From NCBI RefSeq assembly GCF_963920925.1, contig NZ_CAWUDI010000006.1, forward strand, positions 152,089 through 216,088: a stretch of DNA of 64,000 nt. The letters are read 5' to 3'. The position numbers were made by a program, and so were the translations under genes. Below the pieces are notes generated by a model. The model ran no database searches. It had not been told where the DNA came from and was given only the letters and a program-made list of their open reading frames with translations. The DNA comes from Rivularia sp963920925 (lineage in GTDB: Bacteria > Cyanobacteriota > Cyanobacteriia > Cyanobacteriales > Nostocaceae). This document shows positions 1 to 9,543 of this stretch, in pieces (the stretch's first letter is position 1; every line of letters begins with the position of its first letter).

Positions 1-500
1 ATGAAGCCATTAAACTTAATCCTCAGTCGGTTTATGCTTACGGTTGGAGGGGACGTTTTTACTCGATACAAAATAAATTGGATTTAGCACTAGCAGATTT
101 CAATGAAGCCATTAAAATCAATCCTTACGATTCTGAAACTAATATTTACGAGCATCGCGCGGGTATTTACGTAGCACAGGAAAAATGGGATTTAGCTATA
201 GCTGATTACAGTAAATGGATTCAATTTGAACCTCAAAATGTTGAACCTTATGTTGAGCGGGCAAATAGTTATGGAAGGGAGCAAAAATGGAATTTAGCTA
301 TAGCTGATTTTAACAAAGTTATTCAAATTAGACCTGATTACGCTGAGGCTTACCCATATAGAGGTATAGTTCTAATTCAAAAAGGAAATAAACAAACAGG
401 TATTCAATATTTACAAAAATCTGCCCAGCTATTCAAAGCTCAAGGTAATACCGCTGCTTATAAAAAAACAATAAGTTTATTACAACAACTACAAAAATAA
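1..500 (+). CDS. TPR-repeat protein, 5' end outside window
   Basis: The reading frame is open from base 3 to the stop at 498-500, so the start lies upstream of the window; the ATG at 78 is internal. The visible part is about four tetratricopeptide repeats of the type W/L-DLAIADYSKxIxxxP. The C-terminal tail (KGNKQTGIQYLQKSAQLFK) closely resembles the tail of the next gene (KGNKQKAVEGLEKAAQLAK). This suggests the two are tandem paralogues, and the missing N-terminus may also be a trypsin-like protease domain; that last point is inference. TPRs mediate protein-protein contacts; no partner can be named. Confidence 0.85.
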   Translation, partial: EAIKLNPQSVYAYGWRGRFYSIQNKLDLALADFNEAIKINPYDSETNIYEHRAGIYVAQEKWDLAIADYSKWIQFEPQNVEPYVERANSYGREQKWNLAIADFNKVIQIRPDYAEAYPYRGIVLIQKGNKQTGIQYLQKSAQLFKAQGNTAAYKKTISLLQQLQK

Positions 501-505
501 AACCC

Positions 506-532
506 AGGAATTAGGAACATTCCCTAATTCCT
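506..532 (+). terminator. inverted repeat after TPR gene
   Basis: AGGAATTAG at 506-514 pairs with CTAATTCCT at 524-532, just after the stop codon. There is no clean T-run, so it is a possible terminator or a copy of the dispersed TTAGGAA repeat. A related hairpin follows the next paralogue. Confidence 0.4.
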
Positions 533-596
533 AATCTCTCTCACCTTTTCTTCCCCTCAATCCCTCCAATAATCTTTCATTTATCCACCTCCTAAA

Positions 597-2615
597 ATGA
601 ACCACAATATAATCGTTATTTCCTCCTTACTGCTTCTACAAGTTTCCACCTTCACTATTGAAACTGTTTCCGCATCTTCCCCAATAACTCAAACCTCTGG
701 AATAGAACAAGCCAAATCGCCAAAACTCACAGGATGGTTAGGAGAATTAGAACAAAAAGCCAAACAATTTACCGTAAGAATTGATAGTAACAGTAATACT
801 AATGGTTCGGGAATAATTATTGCTAAAGAAGGTAATACTTACACAGTTTTAACATCTGCTCATGTTGTTTGTGAAAAACAAGTAAAAATATATCCAAATC
901 AACCAGATCAACCATGTGAAGATAATAAATACGAAATACTTGCCCCGGATGGTAAAAAATATCCTGTAGATAAAACCAGTATCAAAATAGAACAAGGAGT
1001 TGATTTAGCAGTAGTTAAGTTTAACAGTTTGCAGAATTATCAGATAGCAACTATTGCAGATTACAACCCTAATGAAGATGACTTTACATTTACTGCGGGG
1101 TATCCAAAGTTGGGCGATCGTTCACCTTGGAGATTTACTTCAGGGCTAATTTTTGATAAGGAAAAGGGCTTGTTAAATACTAATCAATCCGAATTTCAAA
1201 ATAATGATTTTGGTAGGTTGCAAATAGCTAGTTCTTTAAAGAATGGATATGAGTTAGTTTACAGCAATATTACCTATGGTGGAATGAGTGGTGGTCCAGT
1301 TTTAGATTCATTAGGACGAGTAATTGGTATTCACGGAAGCTCTGATGCAGGGGATGGAGTTCCGATAGGATATAGCTTAGGCATTCCTATAAGTACCTTT
1401 TTAGGTTTAGTTCCGCGATTAGGTGTAAAACCGCAAAAATTAGAAAATACCCTACCACCGCAGCTAAATACACAAAATAAGAAGTTAATAGAACAAGCAG
1501 TATTATCCACTGATGTTTTCGGAGGAAATGCAACTGACTTCCAATGGTTAGAAAGAGGAAATCAACTGTTTCGGTTGCGTCGTTATCAAGAAGCAGTTAA
1601 AGCCTTTGATGAAGCAATCAAGCAAAAATCATTTGTTTACTTAGCCTATTATGGTAAAGGTTTAGCGTTAGCAGATAACTACAAAGAGTCTGCTGCTGCT
1701 CTAGAACAAGCTGTAATAGGAGGTGAATCTGAATCATTTGTTCCTGCTTTGCATCAATTGAGTGTAGTTTATCGAAAATTAAATCAACCAGATAAAGCAT
1801 TAGTTGCCATAAACAAGGCAATTCAGATAAAACCGCAAAACCCTAATCTGTATAACGAAAAGTCGGAAGTTTTACAAAGATTAAAACAGTATGCACAAGC
1901 AAAAGAGGCAATAGACAACGCAATTAAGATTAGTCCTCGTGCAGCTTTTTATTCCAATAGGGGAGTTTTTCACTCTAACCAAGAAAACTGGAAATCAGCA
2001 CTAGCTGATTACAACAAAGCCATTCAAATTAATCCTAATTATTTTGATGCTTACTTCAATCGGGCGCTTGTTTACTCTCTCCAGAAACAATATGAATTAG
2101 CACTAGCTGATTTCAAAAAAGCCATTCAAATTAATCCCGGTAATGCTAATGCTTACTACTATCGAGGTATTTTTTATCAAGCCCAGAACAAAGATGAATT
2201 AGCATTAACTGATTACAGCAAAGTTATTGAAATTAATCCCGATTATGCAAATGCTTACTACAATAAAGGATTAATTTATCATCAACTCCAGAACAAGTTT
2301 GATTTAGCAATAGACAGTTACAACAAAGCTATTCAACTTCAGCCCAATAATCATGAATATTACAACTATCGGGGGCTTGTTTATATTGACCAGCAAAAAT
2401 GGGATTTAGCACTGGCTGATTACAACAAAGCTATTGAAATTAATCCTGAATATGCTAGTGCTTATTCACTTAGAGGACTTGTTTATATGATGAAAGGCAA
2501 TAAGCAAAAAGCCGTTGAAGGCTTAGAAAAAGCAGCACAATTAGCAAAAATTCAAAACAATACTAGACTTTATGAAATGGTAATGAATCATTTGCAACGA
2601 ATACAAAAGTTCTAA
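597..2615 (+). CDS. secreted trypsin-like serine protease with C-terminal TPR repeats
   Basis: This 672-residue protein starts with a hydrophobic signal-like segment (about residues 4-24) ending near SASS, so it is probably exported. Residues about 55-270 form a trypsin-like (S1) domain. The triad is visible as His89 in LTSAHVV, Asp136 in GVDLAVVKF and Ser231 in GGMSGGPVLD. Residues about 315-650 hold roughly nine TPR repeats, the last six very regular (DLALADYNKAIEINP type). Protease-TPR fusions of this kind are common in filamentous cyanobacteria; substrates are unknown. It lies about 100 bp after a probable paralogue. No good Shine-Dalgarno site precedes the ATG, but the signal peptide supports this start. 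Confidence 0.9.
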   Translation: MNHNIIVISSLLLLQVSTFTIETVSASSPITQTSGIEQAKSPKLTGWLGELEQKAKQFTVRIDSNSNTNGSGIIIAKEGNTYTVLTSAHVVCEKQVKIYPNQPDQPCEDNKYEILAPDGKKYPVDKTSIKIEQGVDLAVVKFNSLQNYQIATIADYNPNEDDFTFTAGYPKLGDRSPWRFTSGLIFDKEKGLLNTNQSEFQNNDFGRLQIASSLKNGYELVYSNITYGGMSGGPVLDSLGRVIGIHGSSDAGDGVPIGYSLGIPISTFLGLVPRLGVKPQKLENTLPPQLNTQNKKLIEQAVLSTDVFGGNATDFQWLERGNQLFRLRRYQEAVKAFDEAIKQKSFVYLAYYGKGLALADNYKESAAALEQAVIGGESESFVPALHQLSVVYRKLNQPDKALVAINKAIQIKPQNPNLYNEKSEVLQRLKQYAQAKEAIDNAIKISPRAAFYSNRGVFHSNQENWKSALADYNKAIQINPNYFDAYFNRALVYSLQKQYELALADFKKAIQINPGNANAYYYRGIFYQAQNKDELALTDYSKVIEINPDYANAYYNKGLIYHQLQNKFDLAIDSYNKAIQLQPNNHEYYNYRGLVYIDQQKWDLALADYNKAIEINPEYASAYSLRGLVYMMKGNKQKAVEGLEKAAQLAKIQNNTRLYEMVMNHLQRIQKF

Positions 2616-2626
2616 CAATAAACCCC

Positions 2627-2656
2627 AGGAATTAGGAACCCAATCTCCTAATTCCT
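2627..2656. terminator. hairpin between convergent genes
   Basis: Perfect 11-bp arms AGGAATTAGGA (2627-2637) and TCCTAATTCCT (2646-2656) sit between the convergent stops at 2615 and 2665. It could act as a bidirectional terminator. It resembles the hairpin at 506-532. Confidence 0.45.
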
Positions 2657-2664
2657 AACCCTTT

Positions 2665-3492
2665 TCACTTCACCTTCTTCTCAAGCTTACTAATAATCTG
2701 CTGCACTTCCTGATGTTTTTTTGTATTCTTCCTTTCTTTAAAAATCTGTGCAGCTAATTTATATTTCTCCAAAGCCGTTTTTACATCCGATTTATTCAAA
2801 GCCTCTCGCGCTTCATTCATTAGCTCATGGGGCGATTTTTTCAATTCAGCAGACAACCCAGGAGAACCCGTCGGACGTTCTATCATTCCCGCATCTGGAT
2901 TTTCTTCCAAATATAATTGATCGATATCTTCCAAAACATTCGCTGCTTCTGAATAATTATTGAACTTCAAATAAGTTAAGGCTGCAAACTGAAAATCCTT
3001 TAACTTATCCCGTCGATTTTCTTGAATCAATCCCCTTTGATGATAAGCTGCTGCATATCGAGGAGTAATTGAAATTACACGATTAAAATCTTTGATCGCT
3101 TGTTGTTGATTCTGCTGTTTCCAATTTGCAGTTACCTTAACATCACAGCTAATACTATATTCATTAACTCTCACGCATCCCGGCAAAGTACCATCGGGAC
3201 GTAATATTTTACCTTGAGCATATTTACCATAAATTAAACCCCGTTGATAATAAGCTGATGCATATCGAGGATTAATTTCAATCGCTTTCGTAAAATCCTC
3301 GATCGCGCCTTGGCAATCTTTTTTGTTAACTTTAATTATCCCTTTATAATACCAATCGCTGGCTTTTGTTTGAGTTATTGTTTGTTTATTTTGCGGTTGG
3401 TTGGCTTGGGTTTTGACTTGTGGGACGATTGTATTTATTGTTGTGAGGGTAGCAATTGTTAGGGTTAGGGAAATTATTTTTTTGTAATTCAT
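2665..3492 (-). CDS. exported TPR-repeat protein
   Basis: This 275-residue protein has an N-terminal hydrophobic segment (about residues 5-25), consistent with a signal peptide. Two clear TPR units follow (SDWYYKGIIKVNKKDCQGAI and the WKQQNQQQAIKDFNRVI region), separated by an insert with two Cys in CVRVNEYSISC. The C-terminal third (ALNKSDVKTALEKYKLAAQI) looks like a further degenerate TPR. It converges on the protease-TPR gene and is probably functionally related to that cluster, but no specific role can be given. Confidence 0.8.
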   Translation of the reverse strand: MNYKKIISLTLTIATLTTINTIVPQVKTQANQPQNKQTITQTKASDWYYKGIIKVNKKDCQGAIEDFTKAIEINPRYASAYYQRGLIYGKYAQGKILRPDGTLPGCVRVNEYSISCDVKVTANWKQQNQQQAIKDFNRVISITPRYAAAYHQRGLIQENRRDKLKDFQFAALTYLKFNNYSEAANVLEDIDQLYLEENPDAGMIERPTGSPGLSAELKKSPHELMNEAREALNKSDVKTALEKYKLAAQIFKERKNTKKHQEVQQIISKLEKKVK

Positions 3493-3516
3493 AATAATAA
3501 TTAATAATTGGCAATA

Positions 3517-3619
3517 TGACCTCTCTCCAAACCTCTCTCCTGCAAGGAGAGAGGCTTTAGCCTCGTTCCCAGTCTTTCCCCCCTTCCCTCGCAGGGAAGG
3601 GGGTTAGGGGGTTAGGTCA
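3517..3619. repeat. composite palindromic repeat, MITE-like
   Basis: The stretch is bounded by TGACCT (3517-3522) and AGGTCA (3614-3619). It holds two strong internal hairpins: CCTCTCTCC with GGAGAGAGG (3532-3554), and CCCCCTTCCCT with AGGGAAGGGGG around 3579-3603. It fills the spacer between two minus-strand genes. Similar GC-rich palindromic cargo appears at 39.8 kb, at 51.5 kb and inside the next gene. Confidence 0.6.
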
Positions 3620-3623
3620 AAAT

Positions 3624-6600
3624 CTAATCACAAACCCCAGGTTGACTGTCATCCAAATCAAGATTCGTCATCAAATAATCCCGCAACCAATCGCAACCGC
3701 GCTGTTGTAAATCATCAATATCTAAATTCCACAAAATCACGTTATCTTCCATATCTACCGAAGCAAAAATATTATTATCTCGACTAAATTCAACTTCCTT
3801 AATTGCTCCCTGATGTCCTTTGGTGGTATTAAATAACTTTCCATCCAAGCTCCATAAATTCAATGTTTTATCCTGACTTCCAGTAATCACAAAGGAATCA
3901 TCAGCACTAAAAGCAACGGCATAAACATTGTCTTGATGAGTTAAAGTTTGCAACAGCTTACCCGTATCGCTCTGCCAAAGTTTAACCGTTTTATCGTTAC
4001 TCGCAGTGCCAATAATTGTTCCATCAGAATTAAAACTCAAAGCTGCAATATTCTCTTTATGACCCGTAATTGTACGTAATAAGTTCCCTTTACGATTCCA
4101 AATTTTTACCGTTTTATCCCCAGCAATTGCTAAAGTTTCTCCATCTGGACTAAATTTAATACTCGTAACTAAATTATCATTTAACTGCCAGCTTCTAATT
4201 AATTTTCCTGACAAATTCCACAGCTTAACTTGTTTATCAATTCTGCTAATTGTGGCAATTATTTTACCATTTGGGCTAATAGTAATATCTTGAATTGCAT
4301 CAAGGGTAATATCATTTTTATTTACATTATGTCCCCGCCAATTTCGTAAAAGCTTACCTTGAAGATTCCAAACTTTGATTTGATTATCGCTATCAATCGT
4401 GGCGAAATATCTTCCCGTGGGACTAAATATTACTTTGATAATTTCTTCTGTTTCTGCATCAAAACTACGAATCAAACTTCCGTCACGTCGTTGCAAAGTA
4501 ACTGTATTACCATTAGCTACAGCAACAGTTTTACCATCGGGACTAATACTCACGCTACTACCCATAAATGTTGGTAAAATGCCCTTGAGATAACTTAGTT
4601 TGACGGTATTATCTGCACTTGCAACTGCCAAAGTTTTACCGTCGGGACTAAATTTAACTTCAATTGCTCTGCTACCATATCCTATATGTTGGTATTGCTT
4701 TTTTGATGCGACATTCCAAATAAGCGTATCATCGGCACTCGCTGAAGCAATCAATTTACTATCTGGACTAAAACGCACGTCTAAAACTTCATATTTATGA
4801 CCTGTAAATGTATGCAATAATTTACCTGTTAAATCCCAAAGTTTAACTGTTTCGTCTTTACTTCCAGAAACAATTTGTTTGCTATCGGGACTAAAATTTA
4901 CGCTTAAAACCTCATCTTGATGACCTGTTAAAGTTTTTAAAAACCTTCCCTCACTATCCCATATCTTAATAGTATTGTCCGCGCTGGCAGTAGCAAAATA
5001 TTTACCATCTGGACTAAAATTTAAACCCCAAATTTTTTGATTATGAGCGGAAATAGTTTTGATTAATTTACCGTTAATTGTCCAAAATTTGACTTTACCA
5101 TTTTCGGTTGCAGTCGCGATAATATTGTTATTTGGATTCAAGGCGATCGCCCACAATGATTCTGCTTCTGATATGGTTACAACAGGACGATTTGTAAATA
5201 AACCCGTGGTAGAATTATATCGCCACAAACTAACTGTATTATCAAAACTTCCAGCGATGAGAAATTGATTATCGGGACTAAATATAACGCTAAAAACACC
5301 TTGTTTATGTGCCGATAAAGTTTGGATTAATTGCGTATTTTCGTATTTACCCACATTGAGATCCCCCCTAGCCCCCCTTTTCAAGGGGGGTTTTAAAAAA
5401 TTAACTCTGCTTCTTAAGGGGGGTTTTGAATAATTAGCCCCCTTTCCCAAGGGGGGTTGGGGGGATCTATCCTGTCGCCAAATCTTAATAGTATTATCTT
5501 GACTTCCAGAAGCCAAAAGCCTTCCATCATCATTAAAAGCAACGCTCATCACCGAAGCATCATGATCGGATAAACGATTATATTCACGAATTGGATTAAT
5601 ATTTTCTAGTAAAGAACTAAACAATTCTGTCTTAGTTTCTGCATCTAAATGATCTCTCAATTCAATCAGTTTATTATTCGCTTCCAAAGTAGAATTCAAC
5701 GCTTCAACTTGATTCCCTGAATTTAACAAAGTTTTTGCAGTCAAACTCAAAGATTTTATTTGATTAATTTCACTTTTTTGACGTTGATTTTCCGCACGCT
5801 GCGATTGGAATTCCGCAATCCCAGCTAATATTAAAGCAGCAATTAAACCACCAACTAACCAAACAATAACTCGTCTTCTCGCTACCTTCTTTATTCGGGC
5901 TTCCCTATGGCGTAAATCTAAACTTAAATTAATAAAATCTTGTTCAACCGAACTAATTTGATTTTTACGTTGTAATAACCAAACTTTTGCATCAATTAAC
6001 GGCTTACCACGCAACAAAGCTCCATCATCGCGATCGCTATTTTCCCACTGTCTAATAAAAACCCGCAATTGCTCTTGCCAATACCGAAATTCCCCATCTT
6101 CTCTCATCCACTTTTGCAATCGTCGCCAATTTTTTATCAATGCTTCGTGAATAATTTCAACCGTTTCTACCCCAGTAACTTGATTGCGATTCGTTACCAC
6201 CAAACGCCCATCAGCTAAGCGAGTTACCAAATCCCAATCTCTCACCTCTTCCCGAATAGCCAAACGACGAATATCTGCACTTGTTTCCGAAGGCTGCACT
6301 AATTGAATAAATATCTGCTGCACCCTTTGCTTATGTACTAAACTTAATTGAGCGTAAATTGCTTCCGCATGATTAGCCAAAGCGGTTTCCACACCACCAA
6401 TTTCTTCATAAGCTTGATGAGTTAACCAACCATCTCGCTGTTTTTCCCATAACTGAGTTAAAGTAAATTCCAATAAAGGTAAATTACTCGGAGATTCCAA
6501 CACCGCATCAATCAACCGTTGACTTAAACCCTCTTCCAAGCTGACATTATAATTACCCGCTGGTTTTTCAATCGCTGCTCGTAATTCCTCCTCATCCATC

Positions 6601-8348
6601 GCAGCTAAATTTATTTGAGCATCCTGCAAAGCATCAGCCAAAGCACGATATGACAAAGCTTCCGCGTAAAAATCTGCTCGTAAAGTAATAATTACAGTAC
6701 AGCCAGGAACTTTAATTAAATTAAGTAAATTATCAATAAAAAGATGTCGAGAATCTGTATCGAAACATAAAGTAAAAAGTTCTTCAAATTGGTCTACAAT
6801 TATTGCTAAATGAGAGTTTTGATTATTAATAATAAACGGTTCAACGAAATTTTCTAAGCTCTTATTACCGTTTCTTAACTCAACTTCTAATTCCAACTCA
6901 GTCAAACGTTTTGAATTCAAATCCTCCCCCTTTCCTCGTAGGAAAGGGGGCTGGGGGGTTAGGTTTTTTTCAATTCCAAAATGCGGCAATCCTTGTAATA
7001 AACCAATCGCCAAAGATTCAAAAGGATTATTACCGGGACGAAAATTAACAATCAACCAATCGCGCTTCTTATCCTGCTTCAACTGCGGAATTAAACCCGC
7101 AAAAACCACGCTTGACTTCCCACTTCCCGAAGCACCCACCACAGCAACAAAGGGCTTTTTATTCACCGTCGAAACCAACTGTCTTGTGACAAATTCTCTA
7201 CCAAAAAAATTAGCTGCATCCTCTTCCTTGAAAGCAGCCAAACCCAAATACGGGCTGTTGTTAATTGCACCCAAATTTTGCCAAGTAGGAGGTATTTCTA
7301 ATAAATTCTGCACAATTACCGGCAACCAACTCGCACAGGGATAGTTATTCTCTAATCCCTGTAATTTTCTGCGAGCGATATTAACGGACTTATAAAGAGA
7401 TTTTCCTTTGGTAAATTCCTGAAAAAAGTATTTTAAAAAATGGTTTGCTACCTTATCCGGAACGGGTTCGCGCATCACAATGACTTGCGGAATATGCAAA
7501 CTTTCCAACTCGGCAGCAATTCCTAAACCATCGCAAGAATTGAAAAAAGCTAACTGCAACCCGCTCCTAACCGCCCTTTTTAAACTTTCCTTCAATTCTT
7601 CGATTGTTAAACTATCAAGTCTATTTAGATAAATCCTTCCCTGCGCCGATTCAGTTCGACTATGCCCAGAAAAGAATAAAATATCCCATCCTTTTTCATC
7701 CCAAAGATGTTCGTTTAACTCTAATACCGAAGGTTCATTTAAAACAACTAACTCCGCATCCCGACAATATTCTTTTAAAAGTTTATTATCTTCAGCAACA
7801 TTGATACCTTCGCTATTGCCTAAAACAATTAAAATTCTTACTTGATTGCGATAACTTCTAGTAAAACGACGAGCAGAAAAACAACTCAAAGCTATCTCAG
7901 CATCAGGATAACTATCAAATAAATCCCATAGATGCCAAGGAAGTTTTCTTAATTGAAATTCAGTAGTGCGAATGATAAACCGAATTTCATCATCAGGAGA
8001 TAAATTTATTAAACATTCTTCCTTAATTCTGCGAAACGAGTCAGCTTTTAACCAATTAGTAAAATTCAGCTTAATATTATCGGCTTTTTTTCTACAATCT
8101 TCCTTTAAAGATGTAAATTTAACATTTGATATTCGATCTTTTTTTATTTTAATTCGATATCCATCTAAACCGCGATAGCTTCTGCACCACTCTTGATAAA
8201 TATCTGGTAGATGGGGAATAGGAGGTAATCTTAATTGATTGTCACTTAACTCAACATCCCCACGCTTACCATCATCACCAATTTCCAAACTAACGCTAAA
8301 ACCTCGATCAAAATTACCATCCAGTTTGAGTACAACTAATTTTTTCAT
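3624..8348 (-). CDS. CHAT protease - STAND ATPase - WD40 repeat protein
   Basis: This is a 1574-residue multidomain protein. The N-terminal part carries a CHAT (caspase-like) domain with His229 in FFSGHS and Cys272 in FFNSCDG, the expected catalytic pair. A STAND-type NTPase module follows, opening with SPYLGLAAFKEEDAANFFGR, with Walker A GASGSGKS (405-412) and Walker B-like HLAIIVDQFEELF. A probable transmembrane helix (VIVWLVGGLIAALILAGI, about 835-855) precedes about 14 WD40 repeats, enough for two seven-blade propellers. The likely logic is WD40 sensing, NTP-driven assembly and CHAT proteolysis; this is inferred from the architecture. It is last in a module with a DUF1822 protein and a sigma factor. 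Two GC-rich palindromic insertions are translated in frame (about residues 462-478 and 961-996). Confidence 0.9.
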   Translation of the reverse strand: MKKLVVLKLDGNFDRGFSVSLEIGDDGKRGDVELSDNQLRLPPIPHLPDIYQEWCRSYRGLDGYRIKIKKDRISNVKFTSLKEDCRKKADNIKLNFTNWLKADSFRRIKEECLINLSPDDEIRFIIRTTEFQLRKLPWHLWDLFDSYPDAEIALSCFSARRFTRSYRNQVRILIVLGNSEGINVAEDNKLLKEYCRDAELVVLNEPSVLELNEHLWDEKGWDILFFSGHSRTESAQGRIYLNRLDSLTIEELKESLKRAVRSGLQLAFFNSCDGLGIAAELESLHIPQVIVMREPVPDKVANHFLKYFFQEFTKGKSLYKSVNIARRKLQGLENNYPCASWLPVIVQNLLEIPPTWQNLGAINNSPYLGLAAFKEEDAANFFGREFVTRQLVSTVNKKPFVAVVGASGSGKSSVVFAGLIPQLKQDKKRDWLIVNFRPGNNPFESLAIGLLQGLPHFGIEKNLTPQPPFLRGKGEDLNSKRLTELELEVELRNGNKSLENFVEPFIINNQNSHLAIIVDQFEELFTLCFDTDSRHLFIDNLLNLIKVPGCTVIITLRADFYAEALSYRALADALQDAQINLAAMDEEELRAAIEKPAGNYNVSLEEGLSQRLIDAVLESPSNLPLLEFTLTQLWEKQRDGWLTHQAYEEIGGVETALANHAEAIYAQLSLVHKQRVQQIFIQLVQPSETSADIRRLAIREEVRDWDLVTRLADGRLVVTNRNQVTGVETVEIIHEALIKNWRRLQKWMREDGEFRYWQEQLRVFIRQWENSDRDDGALLRGKPLIDAKVWLLQRKNQISSVEQDFINLSLDLRHREARIKKVARRRVIVWLVGGLIAALILAGIAEFQSQRAENQRQKSEINQIKSLSLTAKTLLNSGNQVEALNSTLEANNKLIELRDHLDAETKTELFSSLLENINPIREYNRLSDHDASVMSVAFNDDGRLLASGSQDNTIKIWRQDRSPQPPLGKGANYSKPPLRSRVNFLKPPLKRGARGDLNVGKYENTQLIQTLSAHKQGVFSVIFSPDNQFLIAGSFDNTVSLWRYNSTTGLFTNRPVVTISEAESLWAIALNPNNNIIATATENGKVKFWTINGKLIKTISAHNQKIWGLNFSPDGKYFATASADNTIKIWDSEGRFLKTLTGHQDEVLSVNFSPDSKQIVSGSKDETVKLWDLTGKLLHTFTGHKYEVLDVRFSPDSKLIASASADDTLIWNVASKKQYQHIGYGSRAIEVKFSPDGKTLAVASADNTVKLSYLKGILPTFMGSSVSISPDGKTVAVANGNTVTLQRRDGSLIRSFDAETEEIIKVIFSPTGRYFATIDSDNQIKVWNLQGKLLRNWRGHNVNKNDITLDAIQDITISPNGKIIATISRIDKQVKLWNLSGKLIRSWQLNDNLVTSIKFSPDGETLAIAGDKTVKIWNRKGNLLRTITGHKENIAALSFNSDGTIIGTASNDKTVKLWQSDTGKLLQTLTHQDNVYAVAFSADDSFVITGSQDKTLNLWSLDGKLFNTTKGHQGAIKEVEFSRDNNIFASVDMEDNVILWNLDIDDLQQRGCDWLRDYLMTNLDLDDSQPGVCD
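5360..5467. repeat. in-frame palindromic insertion inside the CHAT/STAND/WD40 gene
   Basis: This 108-bp block (exactly 36 codons) is bounded by GATCCCCCC and GGGGGGATC. It has internal hairpins such as CCCCCCTTTTCAAGGGGGG. It encodes a Pro/Lys/Gly-rich peptide (SPQPPLGKG, KPPLKRGARGD) between the first and second WD40 blades, which does not fit the propeller pattern. The same sequence style occurs between genes at 24530-24560 and 41322-41345. Confidence 0.75.
6919..6966. repeat. second in-frame palindromic insertion in the same gene
   Basis: A perfect 10-bp hairpin, CCCCCTTTCC (6926-6935) and GGAAAGGGGG (6941-6950), lies in the NTPase region. It encodes LTPQPPFLRGKGEDLNS, a typical translation of a dispersed cyanobacterial palindrome, about 50 residues after Walker A and before Walker B. 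Confidence 0.7.
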
Positions 8349-8575
8349 ATGTGTTACCGCAACGATACCGGAAGCTATATTAGGTTATCGGTAGTTTTGG
8401 CAGTATTTTACGCAAAATTTTCGTATTTTTACGTAAATTTATCTGGCTTTGGCGTACTTGTATAGAGAAATTGGGAATAAGAAACAATTAAATCGTTATA
8501 CAAAAAAACTAATATAAAAAAAGGATTTCAGATTAACAATTTATTAAAAATACATTCTAAAATCTAAAATTGATA

Positions 8576-9505
8576 TCACACTTCAAATTGCTTCATCACC
8601 TCCGAATCACCATAAGCAACCGTAATATTAAATTTTTCCCCAGACTCAGCACTAAATTCAGATTGAATCCAATTATCCTCTTCTCTTGAAACAACTTCTA
8701 AAGCTTCTCCAGTTTCATCCCTAATAATTAATTTAATTCCTTCTGGTAAAGCCATTTCTCCCACAGGATAAAGCTGAGTTAAAATATCTACCCCTTCACT
8801 TTCGCTTTCCGACATCACTTTCATTACCAAAGCAACTGATATTTTATCCAAATGCATCCCCAAATCAATTTTTTGTCCTCTGGTTATACTCACTTCATTT
8901 TTAAAAGCTAACCCCAACTGTTGAGGTTTTAATAACTCATCAAGTTTTTGCCAACTAGCATCAACAACTCCATCTAGCCATTTTCTAAAATTAATAATAT
9001 TAGAGGTTGTTTCAGCTTGTACAGATTCTACTACTTCCAATTCAGTTAAATAAACTAGAAAATCTGACAAAGACTCTAACTTACTTAAATAAATTTTATC
9101 CGCAGCTTCAGGGGTAAAGCCTAATATTTTTGCTGACTTAAGAGAATCACTTAACTCTACAAAAACATAACCAATTCTATCTTCCCAAACCTCCGGGGAA
9201 ATTTCCACAACTTCGGCTTCAGCTAAAACCGGAAGACATTCTAATTTACCAATATCTTTAACTATTAAGTCAGCAACATTCATTAATTCAACAGCCAAAA
9301 AATTGCGACTGTCACCTTCCGAGTAATCAGTCTCAAACCCCATGCAGCGCAAATAATTATTAACTGCATAAACGGTTAAACTATTTAGATAAACCTGCTG
9401 ACGCTTTTCTTGATTATAAATTTCCGATACTAATTCTTGAGCAATTGAATGAGCTTCAAAAGACAACGGAACGGTAAAGCTGAGTTTTTGGGTGGTACTG
9501 TTCAT
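8576..9505 (-). CDS. DUF1822 family protein
   Basis: This 309-residue soluble protein opens with LSFTVPLSFEAHSIAQEL followed by QQVYLNSLTVYAVNNYLRCM, which I recognise as the DUF1822 pattern. The family is largely cyanobacterial and has no established function. It lies 38 bp downstream of a sigma-factor gene and 227 bp upstream of the CHAT/STAND/WD40 gene, all on the minus strand. From memory, the sigma, DUF1822 and CHAT genes recur together in Nostocales, which would fit a regulated three-part module. No signal peptide or membrane segment is visible. The middle is acidic. Confidence 0.8.
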   Translation of the reverse strand: MNSTTQKLSFTVPLSFEAHSIAQELVSEIYNQEKRQQVYLNSLTVYAVNNYLRCMGFETDYSEGDSRNFLAVELMNVADLIVKDIGKLECLPVLAEAEVVEISPEVWEDRIGYVFVELSDSLKSAKILGFTPEAADKIYLSKLESLSDFLVYLTELEVVESVQAETTSNIINFRKWLDGVVDASWQKLDELLKPQQLGLAFKNEVSITRGQKIDLGMHLDKISVALVMKVMSESESEGVDILTQLYPVGEMALPEGIKLIIRDETGEALEVVSREEDNWIQSEFSAESGEKFNITVAYGDSEVMKQFEV

Positions 9506-9543
9506 AACAAAATTATTTTGGTGGCGAGCTGTTAATTTTACTT

